64,000 bases of DNA from Saccopteryx bilineata (Eukaryota > Chordata > Mammalia > Chiroptera > Emballonuridae), in contig NC_089493.1 of NCBI RefSeq assembly GCF_036850765.1, positions 221,503,244 through 221,567,243 on the forward strand, written 5' to 3'. The translations under genes were made by a program, and so were the position numbers. Every line of letters starts with the position of its first letter. Position 1 is the stretch's first letter. Positions 22,641 to 34,955 of the stretch are shown here, one piece after another. Under the pieces are notes generated by a model. It had not been told where the DNA came from. It was given only the letters and a program-made list of their open reading frames with translations, and did no database searches.

Positions 22641-23038
22641 ATATTATTTAGAAATGTTACTCATTCTACACATATATATTTTACCACTGGTTATAGATTA
22701 ATTTATGGAATGCAGTGGTGAGAAAGTGAAAAAAATATGGAACAAAAAATTATTCCCTGAGAAAATACAAATAAAAACTACTACACTGCCTAATAAGCAC
22801 ACAGCTTGCCTCTATTTGTCATTTTCTTATTCAGAAAGACATGTTAAGTTAGCTCTTCCTTTATGTTGACAAAAAGAATAATGCACCTCTGTTTACATTT
22901 TTATTTAATTCCTTTCCATCTTCATACTTGTGCTCTTTTCCAGTCTTATAGTATAAGACAGCTTCATCTTATCTGTCCAAATTACTGCTGCTTCTCCCAT
23001 TTGTTTGCTTTTCCTTTTGGGTTTTGCTACTTTCTATA

Positions 23039-23169
23039 CAGGGGCAGGCAAAAGTAGGTTTACAGTTGTGAGCACTCAAAACAGAGTTTAAGTGCTCTTG
23101 TATTATTATTCAGTAGCTATTATATTACTGTCCACAGCAACCACTGTAAACCTACTTTTGCCATACCTG
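23039..23169. mobile_element. mariner-type MITE, about 131 bp
   Basis: The inverted ends share 'ggcaaaagtaggtttacag': left at about 23047-23065, right as the reverse complement at about 23145-23163. The left end is preceded by TA. It has no coding capacity and resembles MADE1-style mariner MITEs in design, but the TIR is different. Confidence 0.75.
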
Positions 23170-23555
23170 GTACATCTCTTCACCTTACAAACACTTGAGA
23201 GTTTCCTTGTTTTGGTTTATGGCACCCCACTTTCCAGCCAATCTGAGAGACCAATTGCTTACCTTTAAATATTTTGTTCAAAACTTTCCTTCTTATTAAT
23301 CTACGCTTACTGAAATAATTTTATGCACCATTATTTAGGTAGCTAAACACTACTACAAACAGCAAGCTCAATAAAAACATCACCTCATATATGATACTGA
23401 ACCTTTATATTTTTAAATATGTTTCTGCAAATACAACTCCATTTGCCTCACATACAACTCCTTGATACTTCCTATATAATTAACTTGTTCAATCTGTGTT
23501 TTTGATGCCCTCATAATGAATTCAAATAAATAACCACACAAGTAAAAGTTTCATC

Positions 23556-23778
23556 ATTTTTCTTTTTTTTAAATTCAGTGAGAGGACGGTAGGCATAGAG
23601 ACAAACTTCTGCATGCACCCTGACTGGGATCCACCCGGCAAGCCCACTAGGGGGCAATGCTCTGCCTATTTGGGGCCATGCTCACAACCCAGCTCTTCTT
23701 AGCACCTGAGGCAAGGCCACGAAGCCATCCTCAGTGTCTGGGGCCAACGCACTCCAATAGAGCCATGGCTGTGGGAAG

Positions 23779-23816
<38 letters not shown>

Positions 23817-23902
23817 AGAGAGAAGCAAGAGAGGGAGGGGTAGAGAAGCAGATAGGTGCTTCTCCTCTGTGCCCTGACTGGGAATTGAATCAGGGACATC
23901 CA
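23556..23902 (-). repeat. tRNA-derived SINE, family A, head truncated
   Basis: The tail lies at 23556-23572 (T-rich on the plus strand) and the body matches family A ('gcccactagggggcaatgct'). A (ga)n block at about 23781-23812 is expanded. The tRNA head is cut at 'cagggacatcc', so box A is missing and the copy has no complete pol III promoter. Confidence 0.85.
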
Positions 23903-23914
23903 AGGTTTAATCTT

Positions 23915-24302
23915 TCTTTCTTTCTTTTCTTTTTTTTTTTTTGTATTTTTTCTGAAGTGAGAAGCAGGGAGGCAGAGAGACAGACTCTTGCATGCAACTG
24001 ACCAGGATTCTCCTGGCATGCCCACTAGGGGGCGATGCTCTGCCCAACTGGGGTGTTGCTCAATTCCACCGGAGCCATTCTAGCACCTGAGGCAGAGGCC
24101 ACGGAGCCATCCTCAGCGCCTGGGATAACTTTGCTCCAATGGAGCCTTGGATGCAGAAGGGGAAGAGAGAGACAGAGAGAAAGGAGAGAGGGAAGGGTGG
24201 AGAAGCAGATGGGAGCTTCTCCTATGTGCCCTGGCTGAGAATCAAACCCAGGACTTCCACATACCAGGCCAATGCTCTACCACTGAGCCAGCTGGCCAGG
24301 GC
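23915..24302 (-). repeat. tRNA-derived SINE, family A, next to an older copy
   Basis: Complete family A copy, from a T-rich tail at 23915 to the tRNA head 'gagccagctggccagggc'. The 15-bp TSD 'ccaaggtttaatctt' is identical at 23900-23914 and 24303-24317. It inserted right at the truncated end of the 23556-23902 copy. Confidence 0.92.
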
Positions 24303-24356
24303 CCAAGGTTTAATCTTAATGAAAGAAATTTTTAGTAAAAATAATACAGAGATTAG

Positions 24357-24561
24357 CATATTTTTTGCTCCATAAGATGCACCTGACCATAAGACATACC
24401 TAGGGTGTTAAGGAGAGAAATAAGAAAAAAAAAAATCTGAACCAAATGGTGTGTTAAAATATTTAATAAAGTACTGTATTTTTCGCTCCATAAGATGTAA
24501 AGGCATTTTCCCTCCACATTTGGGGGGAAAAAGTGCGTCTTATGAAACGAAAAATACTGTA
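24357..24561. mobile_element. MITE with a palindromic inner unit
   Basis: Three related ends are visible. The left end at 24357 reads 'tattttttgctccataagat'. An inner copy at 24472 reads 'tactgtatttttcgctccat'. The right end at 24561, in reverse complement, reads 'tacagtatttttcgtttcat'. The unit 24472-24561 is a 90-bp hairpin on its own. 'ccataagac' and 'gcacctg' motifs next to the ends recall the pogo-type 'tataagacrcacc' TIR of 14120-14447, so this may be a related pogo/Tigger lineage. Confidence 0.65.
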
Positions 24562-25964
24562 ATTTACAGATCACACTGTTTCTTACCACTTCAGCATACC
24601 ACATTTTCCCTGCTGACACTGGCTCAATGTGGCCTATTATGCTGCAGCATGTGAAAAAATAAATTTTATTGAGATAAAACCCCTACTAAGCTGGCAGAAT
24701 GAAACATATTTTAATACAGATACTATTTTAATTACTCTTAATTAAAACCTTGCTGAGATTCTGCACTGAGGTTCTATGGAAAGTTCACTTTCACATGTTT
24801 AAAGAAGCAGTTTGCTCAGGGCTTAACCATTTAAAAATGCCTCTCGCACTAGGATCCCATATAAAAGACATAATCTCATATACACAGTATTAAAAAACAA
24901 CAACTTGCAATTCATTCCTGAGTGACCCTTGCAGGGATATTCTGGTAAAGATGGTTTTCAGAATTTGGAGGCTGAGTTCAACACTGAGGTGGTGAGTGAG
25001 GTCCATACGTTCAGAACAGTTAAAAACCATATACTGGCTGATCTCAAGAAGGAACTTAAGGTTTCTGGTTTCTCATTTTGTTGATTATCCTTGAATCATA
25101 ATTTTGATTTCACTTATTTCCCAACTACCAGCCCCAATGCACTGAATTTATTAAGTAGTTACCAGACATTTCTCAGTGCCTGCCTACTGTGTTCCTGGCC
25201 CTGCTCCCGATGGTGCAGATGGATCTGAGACAAACCGACAAGGCTGACATTTCAGTGGCGGGTGGGGTGGCCAAAAACACATCATAAACCTAACAAATCA
25301 GTCAAACACATAGTAGGTCAGACTGTCATAACTGCTACAAAAAAAAAAAAAAGAAGAACAGAGAAGGGGCAGAGATGCAACTATACATGAGGTTAGTCAG
25401 GATAAGAATCATTGAGAAGGTGACAGGTGGATAAAGATCTGAAGGAAATGAGGGTGAGCCCTGTGGATATCAAAGGGTAAAGCATTCTAGGCAGAGGTCC
25501 GAGCAAAGAAATTAAGATAAATCATTCATTGCATGCCAACCTTTTTGGAACCCAGGCAATAACTAGTCAAAGCAAATCTCTCAATACTCTAATATTTGTG
25601 ATATTTAAAAAATTATAGTCTATTTAACATTGATCTAATAATTTGTGCCATACAAACTATATGCTAGGCACTGAAGCAACAATGATGAAAAGATTATTTT
25701 TATCCTCATGAAGCTTACAGTTTAATGGAAGTAGAAGTGATGAGTAAACAGATACTATATTGTAATACACACTGTAGAAGGGGTGGGGAAGGGTGTCATG
25801 GAACAGAGAATATAAGGACCTCTCCCAAATTACAGAAGATGAGATTTTGGAGAAAACTATCAAAGATTAAAGTGTTTTATTTCTGCTCCAAACAGCATAG
25901 ACATCGGAATAGATTGTATAAGAAATAAATCCTTCATATGTATCTATGCTTCACAATACCCTAT
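24562..25964. other. noncoding DNA with old mammalian repeat traces
   Basis: No gene. 25140-25520 ('aagatctgaaggaaatgagg', 'gcattctaggcagaggtc') and 25645-25760 ('catgaagcttacagtttaat') match a widespread ancient mammalian repeat pattern whose family I cannot name with certainty. Confidence 0.4.
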
Positions 25965-26100
25965 GAGGTACAGAGGAATAGAAGTACAGAGAAGTTAGAC
26001 AACTTGTCCAACCTCGCAGAGATAGAAAGTGGCGGAGAAAGGGTATGAACACAGGTGGTATGATTCCAGAGTCTGTACTTTCAACCACTCTCTTACTCTC
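25965..26100 (-). repeat. MIR SINE fragment
   Basis: 'gtacagagaagttagacaac', 'ttgtccaacctcgcagag' and 'gattccagagtctgtact' follow the MIR antisense pattern, ending close to the tRNA-related head ('tcaaccactctcttac'). Confidence 0.6.
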
Positions 26101-28844
26101 TAAGCAGCATGTCTGAAGCAGTTTGGTAATAAATAAAGACCTCTGGGTATTTTCCAGCTGCTTATAGGTAAGGTTTGTTGAGGACTGTCTAAATAGTTTG
26201 ATTCTAGAATGAGTTTTTATCAGCATGACCTAGAATTTGGAAAGTCTATTTTGTTTAAAAATTAAAATCAAATCATCTTGTTCATACTGTGGTATGAACT
26301 TCTGAAACTGACTTTCACGAGTCCATTAGTAAAATTTTACACTAGGAGCAGCTCTTTGGAATCCTCCCTCCCTGTCTTCTGACATTCTCAAATGGAGAAC
26401 AATCTCTTCTGAGTGCTTTCTATTGAGTGCAACAAATTTTGTCAAATGTCCATGGTCCATAAATAAACTTAAAAATTTGTCCTCTAGCACCTTATCCCTG
26501 CTCCCAGCTATTCCCTTTACAGATAGAAGCTGGCTTGGCTTTTTAGCACCAGTAACAACACCAGGGGTGTTCTGGACCAAATCACAAATTATATGACTTC
26601 TTCCAGGTTACCAGAGAGTTGTCTGAATGGAATCATTTGGCGCAGAAATAGCACTGGTGACCTAGGTGACAAATCTAGCTGAGTGCTGAGCAGAGGCACA
26701 TGTGGCTGGGGGAGTGGGCTGTGGAGCCTTGTGGAACTGCTGTTTCCTCTGCTGGGTTTCTAAGAGCCAATAATTGCCGATTTTCATCATGCTCAGCTCC
26801 CTGACTAGTTAGACAACTGGGAAGTCTAACTGGGGACTGCACAAATTCTCTCTGTTGAAGAAACATCATTTGTTGACAATGATAAGTGACCTAAATTCCG
26901 GTTGGAATTCTTAGAAAGACATTAACAGTTGGAAGAACAATTACATATGAAAATGTGAAAATAGAAGGCCAGAGAATTAGAATCTGATCATTTTTAAGAC
27001 CATGTATACTAACCTAATAATACCCATAGCAGAAAGCCATAAATAATCTAGCAAAGACTGTATGACTATTTATAAGCTCACATGTAAATATCTCTACTGT
27101 ATAACTTGGCTATTTTCAGGTATAAGGTAGGTAACATTAGATAACAGTAAAGTGTCATGTCTCTTAAATTATTCTGAAGGCTGATCCATCAAAACAAATG
27201 TCCTACTAGCTTCACTGATGGAGGAGACAATATGTTTGAGAAAAGTCACATTCAGGTATATGTTTCAAATGGAATAGGAAGAAATAAGATTTGATCAACT
27301 GAATTTGGGAGTCACCCTGGTTATAATGGTAAAAGATAAAAAGTCAGAATAGGATGAAAGCAATTTGATAAAAATGGTGATCAAAGATTAATGTTAAATT
27401 GAAATGGACTGACAATGCTATTACATGTGTTACCACTTCACAATGAAAGGCATCATAATCAATTTTCTATTTAAAAAGAGAGCTCAACTCATTATCAAAG
27501 GAAAATATTGATCAAGCTTATAGAGAGGATAACAAAATTCAACAGTTGTGGTTATTAAATTTTAGTTTTATTTTTAACAACCCCATGTTCCCCTCAATGC
27601 CAATGTTTCTATAATGTATAAATTTTTAAAATTAAGTAAATAAAAATATACAGCAAAATATATAACTATTTCTAAGTATTATTATACTGATCTAAATTTA
27701 TTTTGAGCCATTCAAAAATGTTCTCTCTTCAGTCTAAAACATGAGGTACCTCTGAGAGATTAAGACTTCATAAATTTATAATGGTAACCAAATAAAAATA
27801 ACAGAGTAAACTTTATAGATGAAAATATGGCTCTCCTAATGAAAGGCTAAAAAACAAGAGAAATGTAATTTGCATTAGATTCATATTGTGGTGAATGTGT
27901 TTGGATCTAATCTAATGCTTGCATACATTACAGCAATGCTCTGAGAACAGAGTAACAATTGTAATTTTGTTCTGAATCAAAATAAGAGAATCTGTCATTT
28001 GACAAGCTGTAGTGTTTGCACTTTCATTATTGTTCAGAGAATAATTGTATGCTTCTTTATACTGTTATTTTGTAGCAGTTTATCTCTTTAAAAATTGTTA
28101 CTCAAACTATCTTCAGCAGGAATTTCAAAGTCAAAATCAGTCGCTACGTTAGATACACCCATACATATGCTTATGCATATCTGTTTTGATTCAATATGAT
28201 TCTTACATGCCTAGTAGGTTATTTCACCACAATTTGCATTGTTATAATAGGTTATTGATTGATTTTCAGTTTAAGGTATTCAGTAATGACTGAGTACTAC
28301 CAAGTGTATTGCAAGTGCCCAAGGTTCACTCACCCTAAACAATTTAGTCAATAACCAATTTTTATATTTCTATCTCCTTCAAAATTCTAAACCAATAATC
28401 CCTGTGTGTTTTTTAAAAATTATTTCAGTAGCAGACTAACATTTCCCATGGAAATCAATATGGGTGCGATCCATTAGCCAAAAATCTGCAGTACTGCAAT
28501 GCAAACATATTAAAAATATTGATCCTTCAAAGCTACTGATGTTTTGATTGACTTTAATGTTTGTAAGCAGCAATAACAGAATTTCAATGACTGAAACAAA
28601 CTTTTGATTAAAATTATAGATTTTTCTTGGGGGGGAGGTTGCTATTTTACTGGTTCAAAGCCTATCACATGGCTTACTTGCCTGTCATAAATGAGTGCAG
28701 TGAGATATACTTATCTATTATCTAATCCCTAATTTGTAAATATTTTAGTCTATCAGAGTTTACACCTCTCTAATCTACTTTGAACTGCTTTGACATTTCA
28801 GTTCCACTTATTACATCGCATAGTGAGGTGGAAATTTCAGACAA
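26101..28844. other. single-copy noncoding DNA, repeat-poor
   Basis: I see no SINE, L1, LTR or DNA transposon. The sequence is AT-rich, and 27850-28640 in particular reads like low-mutation noncoding DNA with many TAAT- and ATTA-type sites. Function cannot be judged from one sequence. Confidence 0.45.
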
Positions 28845-28950
28845 AGAATGGCAGAAATTGAGAGCTCTGATCCTTGTTTACCATTATGCAACCTTTGGGA
28901 AGTTTAAATCCCTCAAATGTAAAATGGAATTAAACCTTGAGAATCAAAGA
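28845..28950 (+). repeat. MIR-like fragment
   Basis: 'ttatgcaacctttgggaagt' followed by 'ttaaatccctcaaatgtaaa' resembles a MIR core ('tgtgaccttgggcaagttac...ctgtaaaatggg'). Confidence 0.4.
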
Positions 28951-29214
28951 ATATTTTTATTACATTCTGAGATCAATAAATAACAGATTATTTGACCCAA
29001 AGATATATCTTTTAATGAAAGCAAACAATTTTACAGCCATTTAGTAATCACCTAGAAATGTTCTCACTTAATACATGAAGAGATTAAACCCCCAAATATC
29101 CAACAACAACCCAAAGAACTTCCCTGATACCTCTCCCAACAACCTTATCGAAAATATGCCATTGAACACCCAGGGGCACTCTCTCACTATTCAGCCTACT
29201 AAGTTTTTAAAAAT

Positions 29215-29460
29215 ATATAATTTTATTGAATTTATTGAGGTTATGCTGGTTAATAAAATTATATAGGTTTCAGGTGTACAAGTCTATGATACATCATCTC
29301 TATATTGTACTGTGTGTTCACTGCCCCAAGGTCTCGTCTCCTCCATCACCATTCACCCCTTCACCCTCCTTTCCCGCCCCCACCCCTCCCTCTGGTCATC
29401 ACTGTACACAGACACCGTCTGTGTCTAGGAGGGTATTTTGGTTTTTGTTTTTGTTTTCTC
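29215..29460 (-). mobile_element. L1 3' end, antisense
   Basis: The plus strand 'aattttattgaatttattga', 'ctggttaataaaattatata' and 'ggtttcaggtgtacaagtct' is a reversed L1 3' UTR, followed by its C-rich stretch at 29340-29400. It is 5'-truncated to about 250 bp. Confidence 0.85.
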
Positions 29461-29529
29461 TCTCAATCCTAATAACACTATCTAAAACTACGTCTATTTC
29501 TACTTATTCTTTGCCCAGTTTTCCTTCTA

Positions 29530-29645
29530 AAATGTAAGCTCTATGCAACAGAAATTTTGTGTACCCTCTCACTGCTGGCATCTAAAATAACACCTGACTA
29601 TAAGGGTTCAGTAAATATTTTTTGAATCAGTGAAGGAAGGAGGAA
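29530..29645 (+). repeat. L2 3' end fragment
   Basis: 'aatgtaagctctatgcaaca' then 'ttcagtaaatattttttgaa' matches the L2 terminus. The 29215 L1 lies immediately to its left. Confidence 0.5.
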
Positions 29646-29897
29646 GCCAGAACTGCTGATGATGTTGGGCTGGGCACAGGTACCGTGGGGAGAGAACTTG
29701 ATTCTCTCCACTCTCAGCCCAGTGTAGCTCTAACGTTTCTTTTAAAATACACCCCTTGCACTTCCTGGGATTGCCAGGTGAATCAAAGATTTGGAACCAT
29801 ATCTATTGTATGTATTTTTGTCAAAGCTCAAAAATATTTTCAAGTTTTTTTTAAAATAGTCTCATTATTCAATTATAAATCCTTTCCCTTGATTTTT

Positions 29898-29922
29898 ATA
29901 TTTTTAGATTTATTCATTTTAG

Positions 29923-29960
<38 letters not shown>

Positions 29961-30084
29961 GAAGGGGGAGGAGCAGGAAGCATCGACTCCCATATGTGCC
30001 TTGACCAGGCAAGCCCGGGGTTTTAAACCAGCAACCTCAGCATTCCAGGTCGACGCCCTAATGCACTGTGCCACAAGTCAGGCG
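29898..30084 (-). repeat. tRNA-derived SINE, family C
   Basis: The head in reverse complement starts 'gcctgacttgtggcacagtg'. It has a (ga)n block at 29924-29960. The TSD is 'cccttgattttt' on the left against 'ccctgaattttt' on the right. Confidence 0.88.
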
Positions 30085-30436
30085 CCCTGAATTTTTTTCT
30101 CCATTGTTTTCTCTATCTTCCACTATGTTAAAATTGTAATAAATTCTCTACATTCTTACTTGTGACATTTCATTTGAATAAAGAAAAACATCAACGGTTT
30201 AAGCAACAACAAAAATAGAAATCAAGAATTATTCATTTATTACCTGCTTATTTCATTTCTACTTTAATTGCTTCCATATACTTAATTGCACCAAGGAATA
30301 CCTTTCAGGGTCTTTTGCCCCCCCCCTCATAAATTCTGTTAGCTTTTCCCCAAGTTACCTAAATCCATACACTATATATTTGTAAATATACAATGCAGCT
30401 TGGATAAAAATCTCCTAGCCCTCTTCCACAAGGTGT

Positions 30437-31020
30437 TTGGATCTGGTGCTGCTGCTCTCCGCGGGGTGGAGGGGAAGCAGTAGGGGTCAGAACTGCCAGA
30501 TTCAAATCCCAGCTTTAGCACCTTTTTTTTTTTTTTTTCATTTTTCCAAAGCTGGAAAAGGGGAGGCAGTCAGACAGACTCCCGCATGCGCCCGACCGGG
30601 ATCCACCCGGCATGCCCACAAGGGGGCGATGTTCTGCCCATCTGGGGCATCGCTCTGTTGTTATCAGAGCCATTCTAGCACCTGAAGCAGAGGCCAAGGA
30701 ACCATCCCCAGCACCCGGGCCATCTTTGCTCCAGTGGAGCCTTGGCTGTGGGAGGGGAAGAGAGAGACAGAGAGGAAGGAGAGGGGGCGGGGTGGAGAAG
30801 CAGATGGGCGCTTCTCCTGTGTGCCCTGGCCGGGAATCGAACCCGGGACTCCTGCACGCCAGGCTGATGCTCTACCACTGAGCCAACCGGCCAGGGCCAG
30901 TTCTAGCACTTTAAACCACATGAACCTCAGTTTGTTCATCTGTGGAAAATATCCTAACACAAGATGTACCATGAGGAGTAAAGGAGATGACACACAGAAA
31001 GTGAATAGCACAAAGCACGT
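30437..31020 (+). repeat. MIR SINE, split by a family A SINE
   Basis: The left part has 'ccagattcaaatcccagctt'. The right part resumes with 'catgaacctcagtttgttca' and 'tctgtggaaaatatcctaac'. These are consecutive MIR pieces, separated only by the SINE at 30523-30898. Confidence 0.55.
30523..30898 (-). repeat. tRNA-derived SINE, family A, nearly complete
   Basis: An 18-base T tail on the plus strand starts the element. The tRNA head ends 'ccaaccggccagggcc'. In reverse complement, box B 'gggttcgattccc' is intact. Short 'tttagcac' and 'tctagcac' flanks look like the TSD. With the 7722 copy it is among the best-preserved family A members here. Confidence 0.92.
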
Positions 31021-31374
31021 TTCCAGACAGGGTTAGTTTCCTTCCTCCCTCCCCATATCAGCAGGAAGAAAAAAGCTAACAATGCTTCCTGTTTCTTATA
31101 CCAGTTCTTAAGACTCTCCTTCTGTGAACAGGCTTCTAGAATTGGAATCTGTTTATAAAGACTATGGTATAGAAATGAAATCTGAAAAAGATGTTTACAT
31201 ATTAATAGGGGACCACAAGTGGTTTTTGAGAGGAGGTAGATGGAAAATAAAACTGTTTCAAAGAACTGAACATGTAATCAAATCATCAAAAGAAATTGGT
31301 GGCTGGAGAAGATACTCTGTACAAATACTAGCAGCCTCGGGGTGGAAGGCAATGCCACATTTTGAGTGGGGACA

Positions 31375-31420
31375 GTGCTTGCTTTGGCAGCACAGACTAC
31401 AACTGGAGTGGGGACAACAG
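31375..31420 (+). pseudogene. U6 snRNA 5' fragment (weak)
   Basis: 'gtgcttgctttggcagcaca' matches the first 20 bases of U6 snRNA with two C-to-T differences. The next 20 bases ('gactacaactggagtgggga') fit U6 only loosely. No promoter or oligo-T end follows. It is a probable decayed U6 retro-fragment, and chance is not excluded. Confidence 0.5.
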
Positions 31421-34400
31421 TACTGCTCTCCTCCACTTGTCCTTCCTGCTGGCTCCTCCATCCCTGCCAGTGGTCTGGTGCCGCCAGTGTCCTAACATCC
31501 CCACACTCTCAATCCATTCCTAGAGGACAGCTTCAGGTTCATGAGTATGTACCCTTGAAAATCGCACCCCACCAGCTGCTCTATTTGATCATCCACTGAA
31601 ACCCCTGAGGTCTCTTGGTTGCTCTGCGGCTGGTAAGGATGAGGTCTCCTAGAGCTATCAAAGCCCAGAAGGGTAAGCTAAGTAGTCCTCCACTTGGAGT
31701 GGCATTGCGCGCAGTCCTCCACTGAAAGTGGCATCTTACTCCAGTACTTACCGATAGCCACAAAATAGCTTTGAGGGAGGTAGCCTTCATCTCATTTAAA
31801 GCTAGTTAAAGACACCTGCCAGGGGACATGCATATGATTGAAGATTACAAAATATTAAAGAGAATGATATGTTTTCTTTAAGATCTGTTTATATTTCTAA
31901 AAATTAGAACAACTATAAATATGAGATGATGGAAAAAACCAGTGTTCAAAAGGTTGGAAACTGTTCTTTCTCCTTCTTTCTGCCAAAGTAAGCTGTGTGA
32001 CTTGCAATGCCCTCACAAACCCAGAGTCGCCGATTCTTTGCCATAGCCTCCGTACTGTTGTTACTGCGGCTGCATCTGAAGGCCTGGCTGACACACGCCC
32101 TTGCCTTCCCACACCACCTGAGGTGTCCTGGCACCACAGGGAGTGTGCCCCTCCCACCCGCCTCTCCAGGTCATGTTAGACCATCACACCCCCCAAAGCT
32201 TTGATTCCTCTCTCCATAATTCCAATTCAACACAGAATTTCAAAGGGTTTGGGGAACTCCCCAAAGGTCTTCCACGGATCCCAGGCCTGAAGGTATTTAA
32301 GGATAATCTTCCTGAGTTGGAAAATATCAAGAGGCCTGTTCTTTGAGAATTGCAGGTACATAGCAGGAAGACATCTGCTTATGGGTGAAAAGGGGAAGGA
32401 GATGAGAGAGGCAAGTTTTAAATGGAAAGTGTTATTTTTCTTCAAGCTAGAAAGTGTTCTGTTGAAGGAAAAAGACCATTCAAATGCCAGGACTTGGATG
32501 GAGGCAACTTAAGTTGAATGCATGCAAGTAGGAGATCTGGCTTAATTCCAAGTGGAAAATATTTCAGTTCTATCAGAAAAGCTAACCAGAGGCCCGAACT
32601 TCAAAGCATATATAGACACCATTTAGTATTTTCAAAGGTCCAATATTTCAAGAAATTCTCAACCTCAGGGATTTTAATAGTGCAAACATTTTAAATGCGG
32701 AGGGCTAGCAGTTGTTGAGAAACATTTTGGCATGGATTCTAATGGAGATGTGCTGATGCTTTTTCAGGAGCACACCAGAAAGTTCAGAACAGTTATTGAG
32801 CACCTACACCTAGAACACAGCTTCCTAATTTACAGCCATTTTAAGGCATAGCATATCAGGGTCTGGAACTTCTTGATATGTTCTTCTAAATTGCTGGGTC
32901 AAGTATTTGTCCTCTCAAACTGAAGGCAAAAATCGGGAAAAATATATTTCAAAGGCTCAGACTCTAGTAACCACCCCTCTCCCATCCTCGTAGTCTTCAA
33001 TTAATCAACTCTTAGTCAGAAAGCATAGACTAAAAGTCCTCCAGTGAAAACTCAGTTATGCTAGAAGAAAAATTCTTAGTAATGTCAAAAGAGAGATCTG
33101 AACTCAAATAATTTTGTAATTGAGATTACTTACTAAATTTTCTTATAAATTCTTAATTTATAAGCTAAGGCTTTAATTATGAATAAGACACTAAATGATA
33201 ACTTTGAATCATGGAGGAAGAAAGACAATGGTCAGAAAATACTAAGTAATATTTTCTAACTATACCTTTTTCCTAGCTATAACTAAGTAGCTATTTTCCA
33301 TGGTAGGAAAAAACAGATTGCTATAAAAGGATAAAAGTTTTAAAAGGCCACTGCAACATTTAAAGGGTTAATGATAATATAACCAGACAATCTATTAGAA
33401 GACAAAACCCACTCCCTGGATTTCAGTTACATAAGATACCGCTGTATTTTTCTTTTATGGGAGGTGTTGGTCTAATAACCTTGATGTGTGTGTTAAAGAA
33501 AAACAAATGACACAGCTACATTTGGAACCATTTTCCCCCCTTAAATTAAATATAGCCCTTAAGATTTGAAAATATTTTGGTTAGCCTGCTTTTGACCAGA
33601 ACTAAACAGCTATAAGAAGAAAAAAATTAAAAATAAAAATAGGTTCTAACACATTAAATATTCTCCCTCTGCCACCTTACACTTTTTAGTGCTGAAACAT
33701 ATGCTCTGCCACCTGCAGATAAAAGTCACACACTGAGAGTGTGTATTCTGACAAGAATTACTAGTTTCAAGTATGCCTGGTGATTTTGGACAGTAGCACT
33801 TAAGAAACCTTCAATCTGGCAGTTTTATCATGGCACATTTTCCGAAGCATTCCTATAGTTTAAAGCTGTACAAGTTCTGAGATCGACCTTTGGGGGAAAA
33901 CAAAACGAACTGAAGCTAAAAGGGTCCCAGGGTAGCATTTTGATCCACCTGGTTCTCTCTCTATTTATATATATATATATTGGTCAGATAAATACCTCCC
34001 TCTTCATTTTTATGTCCTAGTGACTAGGAACCAAAAGTGATTTAGATTTTTAGATTTTATGACAGAGTAAAATCAGGTACCAAGATAGCTTCAATTTCTA
34101 AGTACATTGGAAAATCTTGTCATAGGAGTTAAAAATTATTGTTGCTCCCTAAGGAATTTATTTTACTATTTTTATATTTTCTTCATGCTTGCATACTTTC
34201 TTATTTTATCTTATTCTGCATTTATTTATTTAATGTTTCACCTTGTCCCAAAAAGGGTTTATGCACCAAAGGACCCCACCCGGCAGGGTTTCCAGGGTGG
34301 AAACGGCTGTGAAATCTGCAGCTTCCCTGCTACAGGGGTCTCGTGATTCAGAGTAGAAGGAAAAATACCTATGCCCAATGGTGTTATCGGCAAACAGAGC

Positions 34401-34955
34401 AAACTGGGTAGGAAACTAACCACAAAACCTAGGGCCCTGCAACCCTGAGGTAGTGATCTCAGTTAGGGTGAGTGGAAGACCCATGGACGAGCCAGAAACT
34501 AGTATAGTTTCCGTGGGAGACCACGGAAATAAGAGAGCCATTGAGAGACTAGATGAACTGCTGGTGCATCCTTGCTGTCTGGGCAGCTGAGCACCAGCAC
34601 AGAGGTCCCAGGGAAGCCCAGCAGAGAATAAAAGCTTAGGGTACACTTGAAAAGCTGCATGGACTTTGAATACAGCTCAACTCACACAAAGATCCATCCA
34701 CAGAGCCTCACCCAAGATGAAGGAACAAAAACTCTGACTATTAACTTATGCAAGGCAAAGGAGTGATCTCTAGAAAGTCAGACTAAAATCAAATAAAAAT
34801 AGGAATACAAAAAACAAAACAAAACAAAACGGACTTATTATCATGCACATCCTGAAGGGAGACAAACTTGCAGATTAAGTCCAGGCAAATTTCTTAAAAC
34901 AAAACAAAAACAAACAAAAAACAGGATAATAGCAGCAACAACAACTCTCATGGGA
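31421..34955. other. noncoding DNA, no clear mobile element
   Basis: No gene recognised. 31990-32180 is more GC-rich, with several overlapping short frames but no splice or domain evidence. 34250-34800 contains a GC-richer block followed by A-rich text that leads into the L1 at 34960. It might be part of an L1 5' region, but I cannot confirm that. Confidence 0.4.

Noticed and set aside
23657..24025. Overlapping frames of 108-114 codons on both strands
   Set aside because: They consist of SINE sequence with (GA)n translated as Arg/Glu or Ser/Leu runs.
30664..31036. Frames of 82-115 codons around 30.4-31.0 kb
   Set aside because: They are translations of the family A SINE and its MIR flank, with no protein domain.
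32000..32200. CpG-island promoter
   Set aside because: Slightly GC-rich but with few CpGs and no transcript or exon evidence.
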